DNA from: Asterochloris sp. CNOR1
Taxonomy: Eukaryota > Chlorophyta > Trebouxiophyceae > Trebouxiales > Trebouxiaceae
DNA: 64,000 nt
Reading direction: 5' to 3'
Assembly: GCA_963969365.1 (NCBI GenBank)
Contig: OZ017749.1
Location: 806,001-870,000, forward strand
Numbering within the stretch: position 1 is the stretch's first letter; each line of letters opens with the position of its first letter. Below, piece after piece: positions 1-10,220 of this stretch. The translations under genes and the position numbers were made by a program. Below the pieces are notes generated by a model. The model saw only the letters and a program-made list of their open reading frames with translations. It did not search any database and was not told where the DNA came from.

Positions 1-167
1 ACTTGTCGGCTGACAGGCAGCACCATGCTGTCTCACATGCCATTGTGCTGGCTGATGGGTGTGCAAGTAGCTGCATGTGGTGGCAGCATTATTTGCCTGC
101 CCCAGTGCTGAGTGACATACCACCAGCTGATACACTGTGACATGCTGTCTCACCTGCCTCCCTGCAG

Positions 168-642
168 TACTCAGTCAAGCGGCAAGCAGTTGGCATCTGG
201 AAGTGCAAGGCCTGCAAGAAGACGCAGGCTGGCGGCGCATTCACCCTCAAGTGAGTGCAGCTGCCTCAATTGTGCAGCGCCTGTCCCCCAGGCCATAGCA
301 GCTGCAGCTAAGACTGTGCAGGGTGTCATTATGCGGGGCGCTGTCGATGGTGGGCCGAAGACGACAGCAGGGCTGGGTGTGGTCGCATGAGAGCATAGCA
401 GCATGTAGCACACCTTGCCCTCCTAGTGTTTGGAGGGTGCTGATGAGCAGCAGGCGGCATGCTTGCTGTGTCTGCCCTGCTGCCAGCACAGGAAGCAGCC
501 TGCACCTGCTGCATGAGAGACCTGTGTTACATGGCTCCCTTTGCACAGCTTACTCACACCTCCCTGTCTTGCCTGCAGCACCGGCTCAGCAGTGACCGTG
601 AGGAGCACAATCCGCCGGCTTAGGGAGCAGGTGGAGACTTAG
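168..642 (+). CDS. RPL37A: Ribosomal protein eL43 (L37a), 3' part
   Basis: Two exons, 168-250 and 579-642, join in frame (AA|C makes Asn) and encode the C-terminal half of cytosolic large-subunit protein eL43. The first exon reads [20 protein letters not shown] and the last ends [15 protein letters not shown] before a TAG at 640-642. The VKR-AVGIW signature and the CxxC (CKAC), the second half of the zinc ribbon, are plant-like. The start codon and the first CxxC lie upstream of the window, so the gene is 5' truncated here. The intron donor is GTGAGT and both acceptors are CTGCAG. Nearly identical text at about 22-42 and 139-160 (ATGCTGTCTCACNTGCC) suggests a duplicated acceptor region in the upstream intron. 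The identification is firm because the family is almost invariant. Confidence 0.93.
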
Positions 643-684
643 AGCTCTAGCACCTTGTATTTGTCCACCAGTCCGACGTCATAG

Positions 685-1018
685 CTATGTAACAGCATCG
701 TGAAGAGGCACTGCCCTGGCTACAATGGGGCTCTGTGGCGCACTGTTGGTGCTCGATGGTCTCGTCACTGTGATCTCACTTGGGAGTCTGCTGGGGCTGC
801 TCAGGCTGGCGTAGTGCAGCCTGTCTGCCCTGTCCAAGGGCGCTGGAGCACTCCGCGGCCGCTGCAGGCCAGCTGCGCCCTGGTGGCATTCTGCACTGCA
901 GGGGGCAGCCAATGCTTCCACTGCTGACAGGCTTCCATATGTGCCAGCCCAACGTTGGCTGCACGCTGGTCCTGCCTGTGTTGTGGCAACGGAGCACCGC
1001 TGCCGTCTGCACTCTAGG

Positions 1019-1054
<36 letters not shown>

Positions 1055-4000
1055 GCAGGCTCTAAGTGGCTGACAGCAGGCTGGCCAGATCTGCTGCGCA
1101 GGGCAGGCTCAGCCTTCTGCTTAATGGCAGGCCCCTCACGGTTCTCCTGGTCACTATTGCCCTCAGCATGCATCTTGTCTCTTCCTGGAGAGGCACCCTC
1201 CACACGTGAAGCGCTGGGGCTGGGCACCCCTGGGCCTTTCAGATGCTGCATCTTTGCAGGCTTGTGATAGGGTGGCGGCGACCTGCCTGGGGCCTGGCAC
1301 TGAGCCAGAGGGTTTCGTGGTGGCACTTGTTTTGCTCCAGCCTGCAGCCAGGCAGTGAGAGGCTTCTGAGAAGAAGCAAGCTGCCACACAAAGTAGCGCT
1401 CTGGCCACTGAGCCTCCTCATTAATCTGTACTACAAAGGACAGCATCATGCTGCTCTGGCCATAGCCACCAGCTGCCAGCTCCTCAAACAGGGCTCATCC
1501 CTCGGCGCACACCGTGGCACAAGAGCAGGCAGTGCAGGCACCTGGACCAGATGCTGTACTGCCGGCATGCATGCAGGGTGCTTCAAACAGCCATTGCTGC
1601 TGCTTCATGCATGTTCCAAGCCAGTACAGCTCCAGGCACACCTCAGCCACAGCTGCCATGAGCTGCCATTCCACCTCCTGCTTGCGCTGCATCAGCTGCT
1701 CGTTCACCAGCTGCTGCGTGGCCAGCTCATGGCGCAGCTGTATGCTACACTCCTGCAGGATGAGTGTTGACTTGCAACCAGAATACCTCCTCTAATCAGG
1801 GCTGGAGCTCCATCACCATGTGATGGTCTGCCACACTATTGCAGAACAAAAGCTGGATTGCGTGTCGACAGTTACATACACTGCTGCCAGGCCCTGCACA
1901 CGGGTCTCTAGCACCCAGTCAGCAGGAGGCTTGGAATTGGAGTGCAGCGGGTGTGGACACCACACACACTCATGCAACAGGATCTGACAGCTCCAGGTCT
2001 GGCCCTGCAGAGAGCTGGAACCAGCAGCATTATCTCACCTCCGCCTGCTTGACTTGCTCGTGAAGCGCCTTGATCCGGCTCACGAGCCCTGCAACCTTTG
2101 CCATGGCTCCCGCCTCCTCCAGCTGCAGGCAAATGCAGGAGGTGCCAGCACAAGACATTGAGAACCTCTGCATTGCCACGCTGAGCCAGTGGGGACATGT
2201 GGGGGGCATCGCAGTCAACCTGTACCCAAGTGGCCAGCAGACAGAAGCCTTCAGCAGTGCGCCATCCTACCCAAGTGGCAAAGCGACAATAGCCTTCAGC
2301 AGCCTGCAATCCCACTGGCAGATAACAGCCTGCCCTCCAGAAAATGGTATACCGGGCAGTTTGTTGCTGCACCAACCTTGGCAGCTGTCAAATCTCGTTG
2401 CATGCTCAGCATGCGCGTCGACATGACGCGATGCTCAGCAGATGCCTCGGCAGCCTGCACCTCTGCACGCGATGCAGCCTCCCGCTGCGTTGCAGCTTCC
2501 TCCTCTGCCCTGCGGCAGCAGACACACCAGCTGTAAGCAGGACTGCTTCAGAGCAATGGAAGACCTGCTCAGCAGCCTGTTGAACACTCCAGGTCAGGCC
2601 CTGTCACTATGAGCTGTGCTGAACTCTGCTGACCAGGTTTGCAGCCCGCCTGTCTGTGGCCATGCCACCTGAGCCAGCAACCTGTTGTCATGAGGAGGTC
2701 ACCAATCATCGCAGGCAGGCGCTGCACCTCAGGACTCTGCCCGTGCAGCAGATGAGCTAGTACCACATGCCTCTTTAGTCATCCCCGCTGCTGCCCTGGA
2801 CGGCTCTGTCTTAAGGTGGGCACTGTGCTGTGAGACTGTGCCCCAAGACTGTGCTGGCATTGCAGACGAGCCAGCCACACCCACCTGGCCACAGTCTCTG
2901 CTGCCTCTAGACAGCTCCATCAGCCGGCGGGCAATGCCCCTGTGCTTAAGGCCCACCTGCAGATGGAGCTCTTCGGGACAGTAGAGGCCATGGCCAGGTA
3001 CGTAGGTCACCCCATGGACACGAGTGGTCCTGATCCATTGCTGAAATGGCCCACAAGCTGTAGTGCAACCAGGCACGCGACATTGAGATTATGGCAGCGT
3101 CGCAGATAAGCTGGTCACGCCCACCTGGCTGTGGCCTCTGCTGCCCTGGACAGGTCCAGCTGCAGGCGAGCAATGTGCATGTGCCCTGCCTTGACCTCCT
3201 GCTGCAGCAGCTGGGCCCGCTGGCCAGCCTCAGCCAGTGCTTCTGCATGTCGCTCCACCTCGGCTTCTAGTTGTGCCTCAAGGGACTGCCCGCGCTGCAA
3301 GGCTGCCCGCACTCTGCTCTCCACGCCGGAGCGCACCTGCAGGGCGGTCTCAAAAATTTGAACAGCCCTGACACCAGCAGAGGCTGATGACGCCTGCACC
3401 TAGCTCGCCTGGGCCCAGCGCACCTGCTGGGCGACGCATCAATTCATGGCAGGGCCCCCACAGCTTCCAGCTGTTCCTCCAGGCACTCTGCCCACAACAA
3501 GGCCGCCCACGCTCTGCTCTCTGCCTAAGAGCGCAGCAGACCAGTCGTCATGATCTACACAACAGGATGCACGGCACGCACTTCTGCTTGTACAGCCGCG
3601 TACACTCAGGCTCCCAGGCCTGTGGGGCATTAGACAGCCCTTCTGCTAATCTCATGGTCCTGGCCTTACCAGGCACGCTGCCTCCAGGGACTGCAAAAGC
3701 TGCTTGCAAAGAGCTGTCTATGCCCAAGCAGATCTGCACCACAGCACACATGATGAGTACCCTTGGGCATGTGCTGCCCTCCCAGCGCTGCACCTGCTGC
3801 ATGGCCCCATGCACCCCTTGCTCCATGTCTTCAGAACGCAACAGACTAGCTCTCTGATCACACACTTGGGTTGGCATATCTCCAAACATTGTGACATGGT
3901 TGCAGTGCACACAGAAAACCACTGCTGCTTCAGGGAAGCTCATTGCCTCACGTATGTGCGAAAAGCCTGGCAGCAGCCAGGCGTGGACAAAGTTTGTTCA

Positions 4001-5861
4001 GTACAGCGCCTCTAGCTGCAGCGCACCTCATCAAACCACGGCCCCTGCTGCTGCTCCAGGGCCACTTTGAGCTCATCCCGCTCCCTTGCAGCAATCCCCA
4101 ACTCCTGTTCGCACTTGTTCACGCGCATGAGGAACACCAGATTGTCTGCCGTCAGGCGCGCCACCAAACCCTGATGCCTGCTGGCAGCTGCAGATGCTCG
4201 CGCTGCCTCCTGCCTCGCTGCGTCAAGCTGGCTGGTGGCCGCCTGCAGGGGGCCAGCGCCTCGTGAGATACGCTTGGAGCTTGGCATCTGCAAGAGGATG
4301 TCTCCTGCTGCCTCGCTGCGTTGAGTTGGCTGGTGGTCACCTGCAGGGGGGCAGCGGCGCGCTGCAGCACCCCGCGCTGATACACACAGCCAGAGCTGCA
4401 GAGTCTCTTCAGCCACATGCAGGTGGCAGCAGGTGCCTCAGCTGGCTGCCCGCTGCACTTGTGCATGCTGAGTCTTGCACGGCTGCGTCCAGCAGGTCAC
4501 TGTGCGCCCTTAGGCTCTCAGAGGGAGCTTCCAGCAGGCTGGTAGCTCCACGCAGGGTGCAGCAGCAGGAGTTGGGACTGCCTGCACATGGGCCTGCACC
4601 CTTTACTGAATTACAAGGCAGCCTCAGCCTGATGTGCATTGCTGCATCACATGCTCTCAGCGCTCTGTGCCTCCTGCCCTGGCCAGCAGACCCTGCACCA
4701 GGTCTACTTTCCCTCAATGCCTTTGTAATCAACATTGGCTTCTGCCAGTGGTGCAACACTGCTCCACCTGCTCTTGGCAGGTGGACTGCTCTTGGCATTC
4801 AGCACATTCCGCAGCCCAAGCAGCAGGGCTGGCAGCTTCCCACAGTGCCCCTTGAAGAACAAGTGGGTCCCTGCCTGTGGTGCATTTGCTGCCTCACCAG
4901 CTCTTGGCGCTCTGCGCTTTCCGCCTGGGACCGCAGCCCCTGCACTTCCATCTGCACCTCGCTCAGACGTGTGTCAGCCTCTGTGGCTCTGAATTGAGCT
5001 GTCTCCAGCTGCTCTCTGCTGCCGTGGATAAGCTTCTTCAGCTCGCTGACCTCTGTCGCATTATCTGCAGCCTGCAGTTTACCATGTTTGAGGTCGGTGG
5101 GTGGCTGTCTGCAGCTTGCACACCACCTGACCATTCATTGCAGGTGCCGGGGCCCATATGAGAGCAGGTCTGCAATTTGCTTTTCTCTCCCTCAGAAGGC
5201 AGAGAAGCTGGAGCTATGATGTGGGATCCTTGCGAAATTCAAAGAAAGCGCTGGGCATGACAACCATGATCGAAGGGGCATACCTTCTGGTTCGCAGCGT
5301 CCAGCTCATCCCTGCATTGCCTGAGCTGCTCCTCCAGTAGCCTGACCCTGCTCAAAATTCCCTGCACGCGTGGCGGGAAAGCAGTGCAGCCGGTCTGCCG
5401 TAAGTGCCCTTACCCACATGACCAGAGCAAGACACTGCTGCTGCCTACAACTGTGCTCTCCTCCTGCCTGTAGCACACCTGCAGCTCCAGATTTGTGGAC
5501 TGCAGCTGGCGCACAGCATCTACGCGAGCCTCATCTGCCTGGTCTATGAGCGCCTGCCAGCTGCTGGCAATGGACCAGGCCTGATGCACCTGCAGCTTCA
5601 GGCCTGTCAGCCGCGCGCTGCCCTGCTGCAAGCCCTCAAGGCTCTTGGCTCGCCTGCGGCGCAGGGTGGTCATGGAAACACCCTGCAAGCAGGACACTTT
5701 AGACCCATGCACCTTCAAATTTCCATCTCAAACAGCAAGGTGCAAACCTTGACCTCCTCCTCATCCATGCAGCTGAAGACCTTGTAGGCCCCCTGCATGG
5801 CGATGTCGATCGCTCCCAGCTCTGCAGCAAGGCTCTGCCATACCTGCTGCGTGTTCTGCAT
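685..5861 (-). CDS. Long coiled-coil protein with polyglutamine tail region
   Basis: Ten exons on the minus strand join with matching phases into about 707 residues: 5861-5748, 5682-5479, 5361-5284, 5071-4898, 4242-4027, 3336-3125, 2509-2377, 2122-2039, 1752-1642 and 1482-685. The start MQNTQQVWQSLAAELGAID is the first ATG of an open exon. Residues about 40-430 are heptad-rich, Glu/Ala/Gln/Leu-rich coiled coil (for example VSELKKLIHGSREQLETAQ and NEQLMQRKQEVEWQLMAAV). The last 266 residues are low-complexity and Pro/Ser-rich, with eleven consecutive Gln from a CTG tract at 1021-1053, ending at a TAG at 685-687. No enzymatic domain was recognised; a golgin-like or cytoskeletal tether is only a guess. 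Several introns contain decayed copies of neighbouring exons (4345 copies 4242; 2850-2940 copies 3110-3200; 3480-3530 copies 3290-3335). Exon joins are inferred, and an extra exon between 4898 and 4242 is possible. Confidence 0.7.
1021..1053. repeat. (CTG)11 trinucleotide repeat
   Basis: Eleven uninterrupted CTG units. Read on the minus strand they are CAG codons giving eleven Gln in the last exon of the coiled-coil gene. The length is likely to vary between strains. Confidence 0.95.
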
Positions 5862-6276
5862 TGCAATCTTCGCACAACAGCGGCGTTGCCGGCTGGGTCA
5901 TTCGGCATGCGACGTCAAGTCAACGCAAGTTCTCAATTGCGAGTCATTCTGATCTGTTGTTGGGAGCAAACATGCATTGCCGTCAGACACTCGAGCAGGT
6001 CAGATTGGGCTGTTCTGCACTGGGTGCGATCATCTGCTCTACTTTTGCCGTCCTGCCATGAGCTGGCTACACTCACTCGTCCTTGTTGAAGTACGCAAGA
6101 TTCTTGGCCTGCACCACAGTGACCGTCGTGTGCTGCAAGCTGACAGCACACACACAGGCAATGTTTACACTAGCTGCAGCTCAGACAGCCGCATGGCGTA
6201 GGCGCAGCTGCAGCTGCTTTCATGAGGTCAATGCCTGAGCAACACACGCTATTCCTGATGCCACAGTCTGCCCTGT
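5862..6276. other. Intergenic spacer, no gene seen
   Basis: About 415 bp between the TRAP-beta stop codon and the coiled-coil start codon, both genes on the minus strand. It must hold the end of the TRAP-beta transcript and the coiled-coil promoter. I see no conserved coding segment or RNA gene here. Confidence 0.6.
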
Positions 6277-8479
6277 TTATGCCCTGGCTGGAATGCAGCG
6301 CACCCGATTGTGCCGCACGCGCACATCCTCCAGTCGCCTGTACATCCAGTACCCGCTGGTGAGCAAGAGGGCAGCACCAGCTGCAATGCCATAATTTCTC
6401 CACTGCTCGCTCGTCCTGGCCAGGCCCAGGCTGGCATAGGTGCCCTGCAGCAACAGGACCACTGCTTGGCGGACAACCCACACCAGAGCTGCCTGCCTGC
6501 TTCACAGGGAGCAGAGGAGCCCCAGGGATGTGCGCCCTTGGTATTCACAGTGATGAGCAGCAGGTTCTCCAGCAGCAGAGGCAGCACAGGCCTCCTGCGC
6601 CTTATGCTGAGGGCTTGCTCAAGCACGATGCTCACCACTTTCAGGAGGTCGTTCATCCACTTCTGGTAAGTTGTCATGATGCTCATGTAGGGGGTGGCAC
6701 CATAGCCAGTCTGCGGGCACACCATGCTGCAGCTCAGTGGTTTCAGGCTGCAGACCTTCACCGCCTTACAATATGCCAGCTCAAAAGAAACAGCTCTTGC
6801 TCAGAGAATTGTTGAGAGACAGGCATTCCTCTGGCCCTGCGTGGATCCTCATGCCAGCAGATCCAGGCTGCAGGATCCTGCTGTTTGAATGCAGCTTGCT
6901 GCCTTGGCAGTAAGGGCCAAAAACATGCATGGGTTGTCAGAGAAGCGAAGCGAAGGAGGACCTATGGCTCACGTGAAGCAGATCTTTGCACTGTCTCATC
7001 ATCCCCAAAGGATGGTCTTGCCACATCCCCAAGAAAGCAGAGGCTAGGCCTCACGAGATAGAGAGTCCACAACAGGGCAGCAACTTTCATGAGGGGCAGG
7101 AGCAGCTTGCCTGCACAGTCTTGCTGTCTGCATCCGGCTTGTAGGTGATGATGACTTTCTTGGGGGGCTGCACGCCAGCCACCTGCAGGGCACAAGCGAG
7201 CGGGCAGCTCAGCGTATGCACAGGGACAGTGGCTGCAGTCCACCCGTGCATTGGGGCCCTGGGAGCCCTGCACATCAGCAGGGCGCAGAACTGAATGCAT
7301 CAACAACAGCAACACAGGCACAGCTGGCAGTGCGACGCCAGTTGTGAGGCCAGAGGCTGCATGCCAGGCAGCTACAAGAAGCGGGTATGCAGACGATGCC
7401 GTGCTGATGAGCTCCTGGCATGCAGGACTACAACTCCTCATGCTGCAGCTCTCATCTGGCATGCCACAGCAGGCTACAAAGTCTGTATGCCAAAGCTGAG
7501 TTGCTGCTGCAAGCTTGCAGGTGATCATGCCGCAGTTGCCTAGTCATCCTGGCAACACTTCATTCCAGGCATAAATGACAGATGTCTAGCTGTTGGCCAG
7601 ATGCGTCAGTCGGCACGCAGCACTTCAGGTCTGCGGCTTGACAACATGCAGCAGCCCGCAGGCATGTGGCTGGCTGTTCAAAGGCGCTGCGCAGGCTGCA
7701 CTCATTCCAGCAAGCCTTTAGGCTGGACGCGCTCAAGCAGCAGCCCAGAGGTCTGCACATCTTGGACCAAGCAGCAGCCAGCAGGCTTCTGACAGGCCAT
7801 ACACTGCAGGTGCTGTATCTGCAGGCACCTTGGGAACAACAGAGTACTCCAGCCTGACTGAGTCGTCAGGCTGAATGCTCTCCCATGTGACTGCGCTGGT
7901 CAGTCCCTCAACGTCGAAGCCGCTGCCCCACTCTGGTGCCTGAAGTGTGACGTCTGTTGCAGCCCTGCGCAGCATGGGGCTAGTCTCAGCCTTTTGGAGG
8001 CCAGCATTGCCGCCCGAGGGGGCTGCAGGGACTAGATGATGCTCCTCAACATGTCACTGAAGAGGTGGCTCCAGGAGCTGCAAACAAGCAGCGCTAGATG
8101 TGTGCTCTTAGCATGCCAACATAGCAACGACCGGCTGCAGTAAGATCTAGGTTCAATCAGATGCGGCACAGTGGACTGTAATGGGTCAGGCCCAAGCCTA
8201 TACCCTGGATGCACTGACTGCATTGAAGCCAGCAGTGGTGCCTGCCGCCGCGGCAGCCACTCACACTCACGCGGAGCCGGCATTGAAGATCTCCACAAGG
8301 ACTGATAGATTATTGCCTTGAGTAGGCTCCTTTGCCAGCAGCGCATGCCTGATCAGCAGCGAGGCCCTCTCCTCCTCTTCATACTCGTCTTCATCTTCGA
8401 CTTCACCTTGGCCAGCCGCTTTGGGCACCCAGACTGCGCACATGCACAGTCCCAGCAGCGACAGGGCCTTCCACTGCAT
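6277..8479 (-). CDS. SSR2: Translocon-associated protein subunit beta (TRAP-beta/SSR2)
   Basis: Four exons (8479-8271, 7964-7829, 7182-7111, 6444-6277) give 194 residues, the usual TRAP-beta size. TRAP is an ER membrane complex attached to the Sec61 channel that helps some nascent chains enter the ER. The order is: a cleavable signal peptide (MQWKALSLLGLCMCAVW), an acidic stretch (EVEDEDEYEEEE), the lumenal beta-sandwich with family motifs (IFNAGSAAATDVTL; VTWESIQPDDSVRLEY; KVIITYKP), then one C-terminal membrane span (NYGIAAGAALLLTSGYWMY) with a basic cytosolic tail. The third intron starts with GC (CAG|GCAAGC at 7110), the only join that restores the span. It is 666 bp and holds an open minus-strand stretch I could not assign. 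The gene is head-to-head with calcineurin B, 158 bp apart. Confidence 0.9.
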
Positions 8480-8637
8480 GCTTGGAACTGATTGCGCTCG
8501 AAGCTCGTTCAACGCAGGCCTGGGCTTAACCAATTGACCAGCTGCAGGATCCGCCTCAACTCTCTGATAAGGCTCACACACATCGTTTGTAAGCCTTAAG
8601 GTGCCGGAGAAAGCCTGGGGAGACAGGTTGAAGGGGC

Positions 8638-10012
8638 ATGGGCCAGGCCGGCAGCAGGGAAGATGGTGGCCTCACCAAGAAGGAGCTGGACCGCATGCTG
8701 CGAAGGTGCAGCATGAAGGCCTGGCCCTGTTTTGTCCCAATCTCGCTGCGCACCTTGGGAGCCTGATGTTTGCTGACCATTCTACAGGTTCCAGCGGCTT
8801 GCAAAGGGGACCAGGAAAGTGACACTGGCAGACCTCCAGCAGGTGCCAGAGCTGTCAGGCAACCCTTTCATCAAAAGGTGCATCACAGGCAGTTGGGGAT
8901 GCCTGAAGCAGCCATTTCCTGCTGACCAGAAGCAAGTTTGTGCAGATGAGCCTGGGCAGCCCGATGGTCCATCATTGCACCCTGTGACCCTGTGGGACCT
9001 GCGCATGCGGAGCCCAGGATGGTGCCCTGCAAGAAGTCAAGAGTCTCATCTGGGGGCCGTCAAGCTGTCATGCGAGAATCTGCAGCTCATGCAGCAGCAC
9101 AGCCCCACCCGCTGACTGCTGCTGACATATTGGGGGCCCTGCAGGATATTCCAGATGTATGATGCAGACGATGATGGGGCTGTGACTTTCGACGAGTTCA
9201 TGAAGGCCATAGAGTCCTTTGCTGGCATCGAGAGCGAGGCAGACAAGTGTAGATGTAAGGCCCTCTTCTTTTCGCTGACTCCAGCAGGTGCATGTGTGAG
9301 CAGCTGCATGCTCCTGCTGGCAGCCTCCAGCATGCACAGCTCGTTGCTTACAGCAAGACCTCAGCGCATGCTTTCTACCCTGAGGTTCCAGCATGCCTTC
9401 TTAGCTATGAGCCTCTCACTTCCATAGCCCAGCTCGCAATGTGGACTGTGGACTCCTAGGCGCCAGCATCTATTCGCATGAGCGACGTCAGATGTGCAGC
9501 TCGATGGCACACCCCCTTGCCTAAGCAGAGGCACGCAAGCAGCTTGTTGGCGGCAGCACTTTTGGTCCAGTGGGGCAGACGTAAAAGCTTGGCAGCAGCA
9601 GCCTTTGCCGCAGCGTCGGCAGACGCCCAGCTTGGCAGCCATCTCTGCTTGGGCAGAGGCATTCTTGCAGCTTTGCACTGGCAGCCAGCGATCTTCCACA
9701 CTATGTGGTGCCAAAGGCATGCAGGACAGCCATGTCAGCTGTTGACATCTCCCTCATCCTCTGTCAAATGCAGTTGCCTTCAACATCTATGACATGGACG
9801 GCGATGGACTGGTGTCAGCAGATGAGCTGTTTCAGACGCTCAGGATGCTGATGGGGCGTGCCATGTCTGATGCCCAGCTGGGAGACATAGTGGACAGCAC
9901 TGTGATGGCTCACGACCATGACGCCGATGGAAAGCTATCTCTGCAGGAATTTACTGCCATGCTGGCTGCCTCAGAGTCAGAGCAGACTCAGAAGGCAGGC
10001 ATTGCCTTCTAG
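8638..10012 (+). CDS. CNB1: Calcineurin B regulatory subunit (EF-hand protein)
   Basis: Exons 8638-8705, 8788-8877, 9145-9254 and 9774-10012 encode 168 residues, the standard calcineurin B length. The N-terminus MGQAGSRED fits N-myristoylation at Gly2. The first EF-hand (LAKGTRKVTLADL) has lost its acidic ligands. The second (DADDDGAVTFDEF), third (DMDGDGLVSADEL) and fourth (DHDADGKLSLQEF) are intact. Family landmarks include LQQVPELSGNPFIKR and CRFAFNIYDMDGDG. The protein would bind and activate calcineurin A, a Ca/calmodulin-dependent Ser/Thr phosphatase; the catalytic partner is not in this window. A CBL-type sensor is the alternative, but the short linker pattern matches CNB better. The 519-bp third intron has no other recognisable exon. 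The 3' end faces plastid uL10 across 208 bp. Confidence 0.9.
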
Positions 10013-10220
10013 ATGGCAGCTTACAGTCCCCCCTGCCTGCTGCTTTTAGTTAACGCCTTGCGACTTGCAGTTGGCAGTGCCTCGACAGCCTCGGTGCGAC
10101 TGAAAGCAAGAGGTCAGAAGAAATATCACTCTGCCTTTCAATCTGAAAGCATGCATGCCTGTGCAATGCCGTCCACCTCATGACATCAGGAGGCAGGACT
10201 CTGTGTCTCAGAAAGCACGA

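Noticed and set aside
941-1267. Plus-strand frame with a run of Cys from the CTG repeat
   Set aside because: It is the antisense shadow of the polyglutamine tract; composition is explained by the repeat.
6530-6700. Open minus-strand segment inside the TRAP-beta intron (hydrophobic, VLPLLLENLLLI)
   Set aside because: TRAP-beta is complete without it, and I found neither matching splice phases nor a family match.
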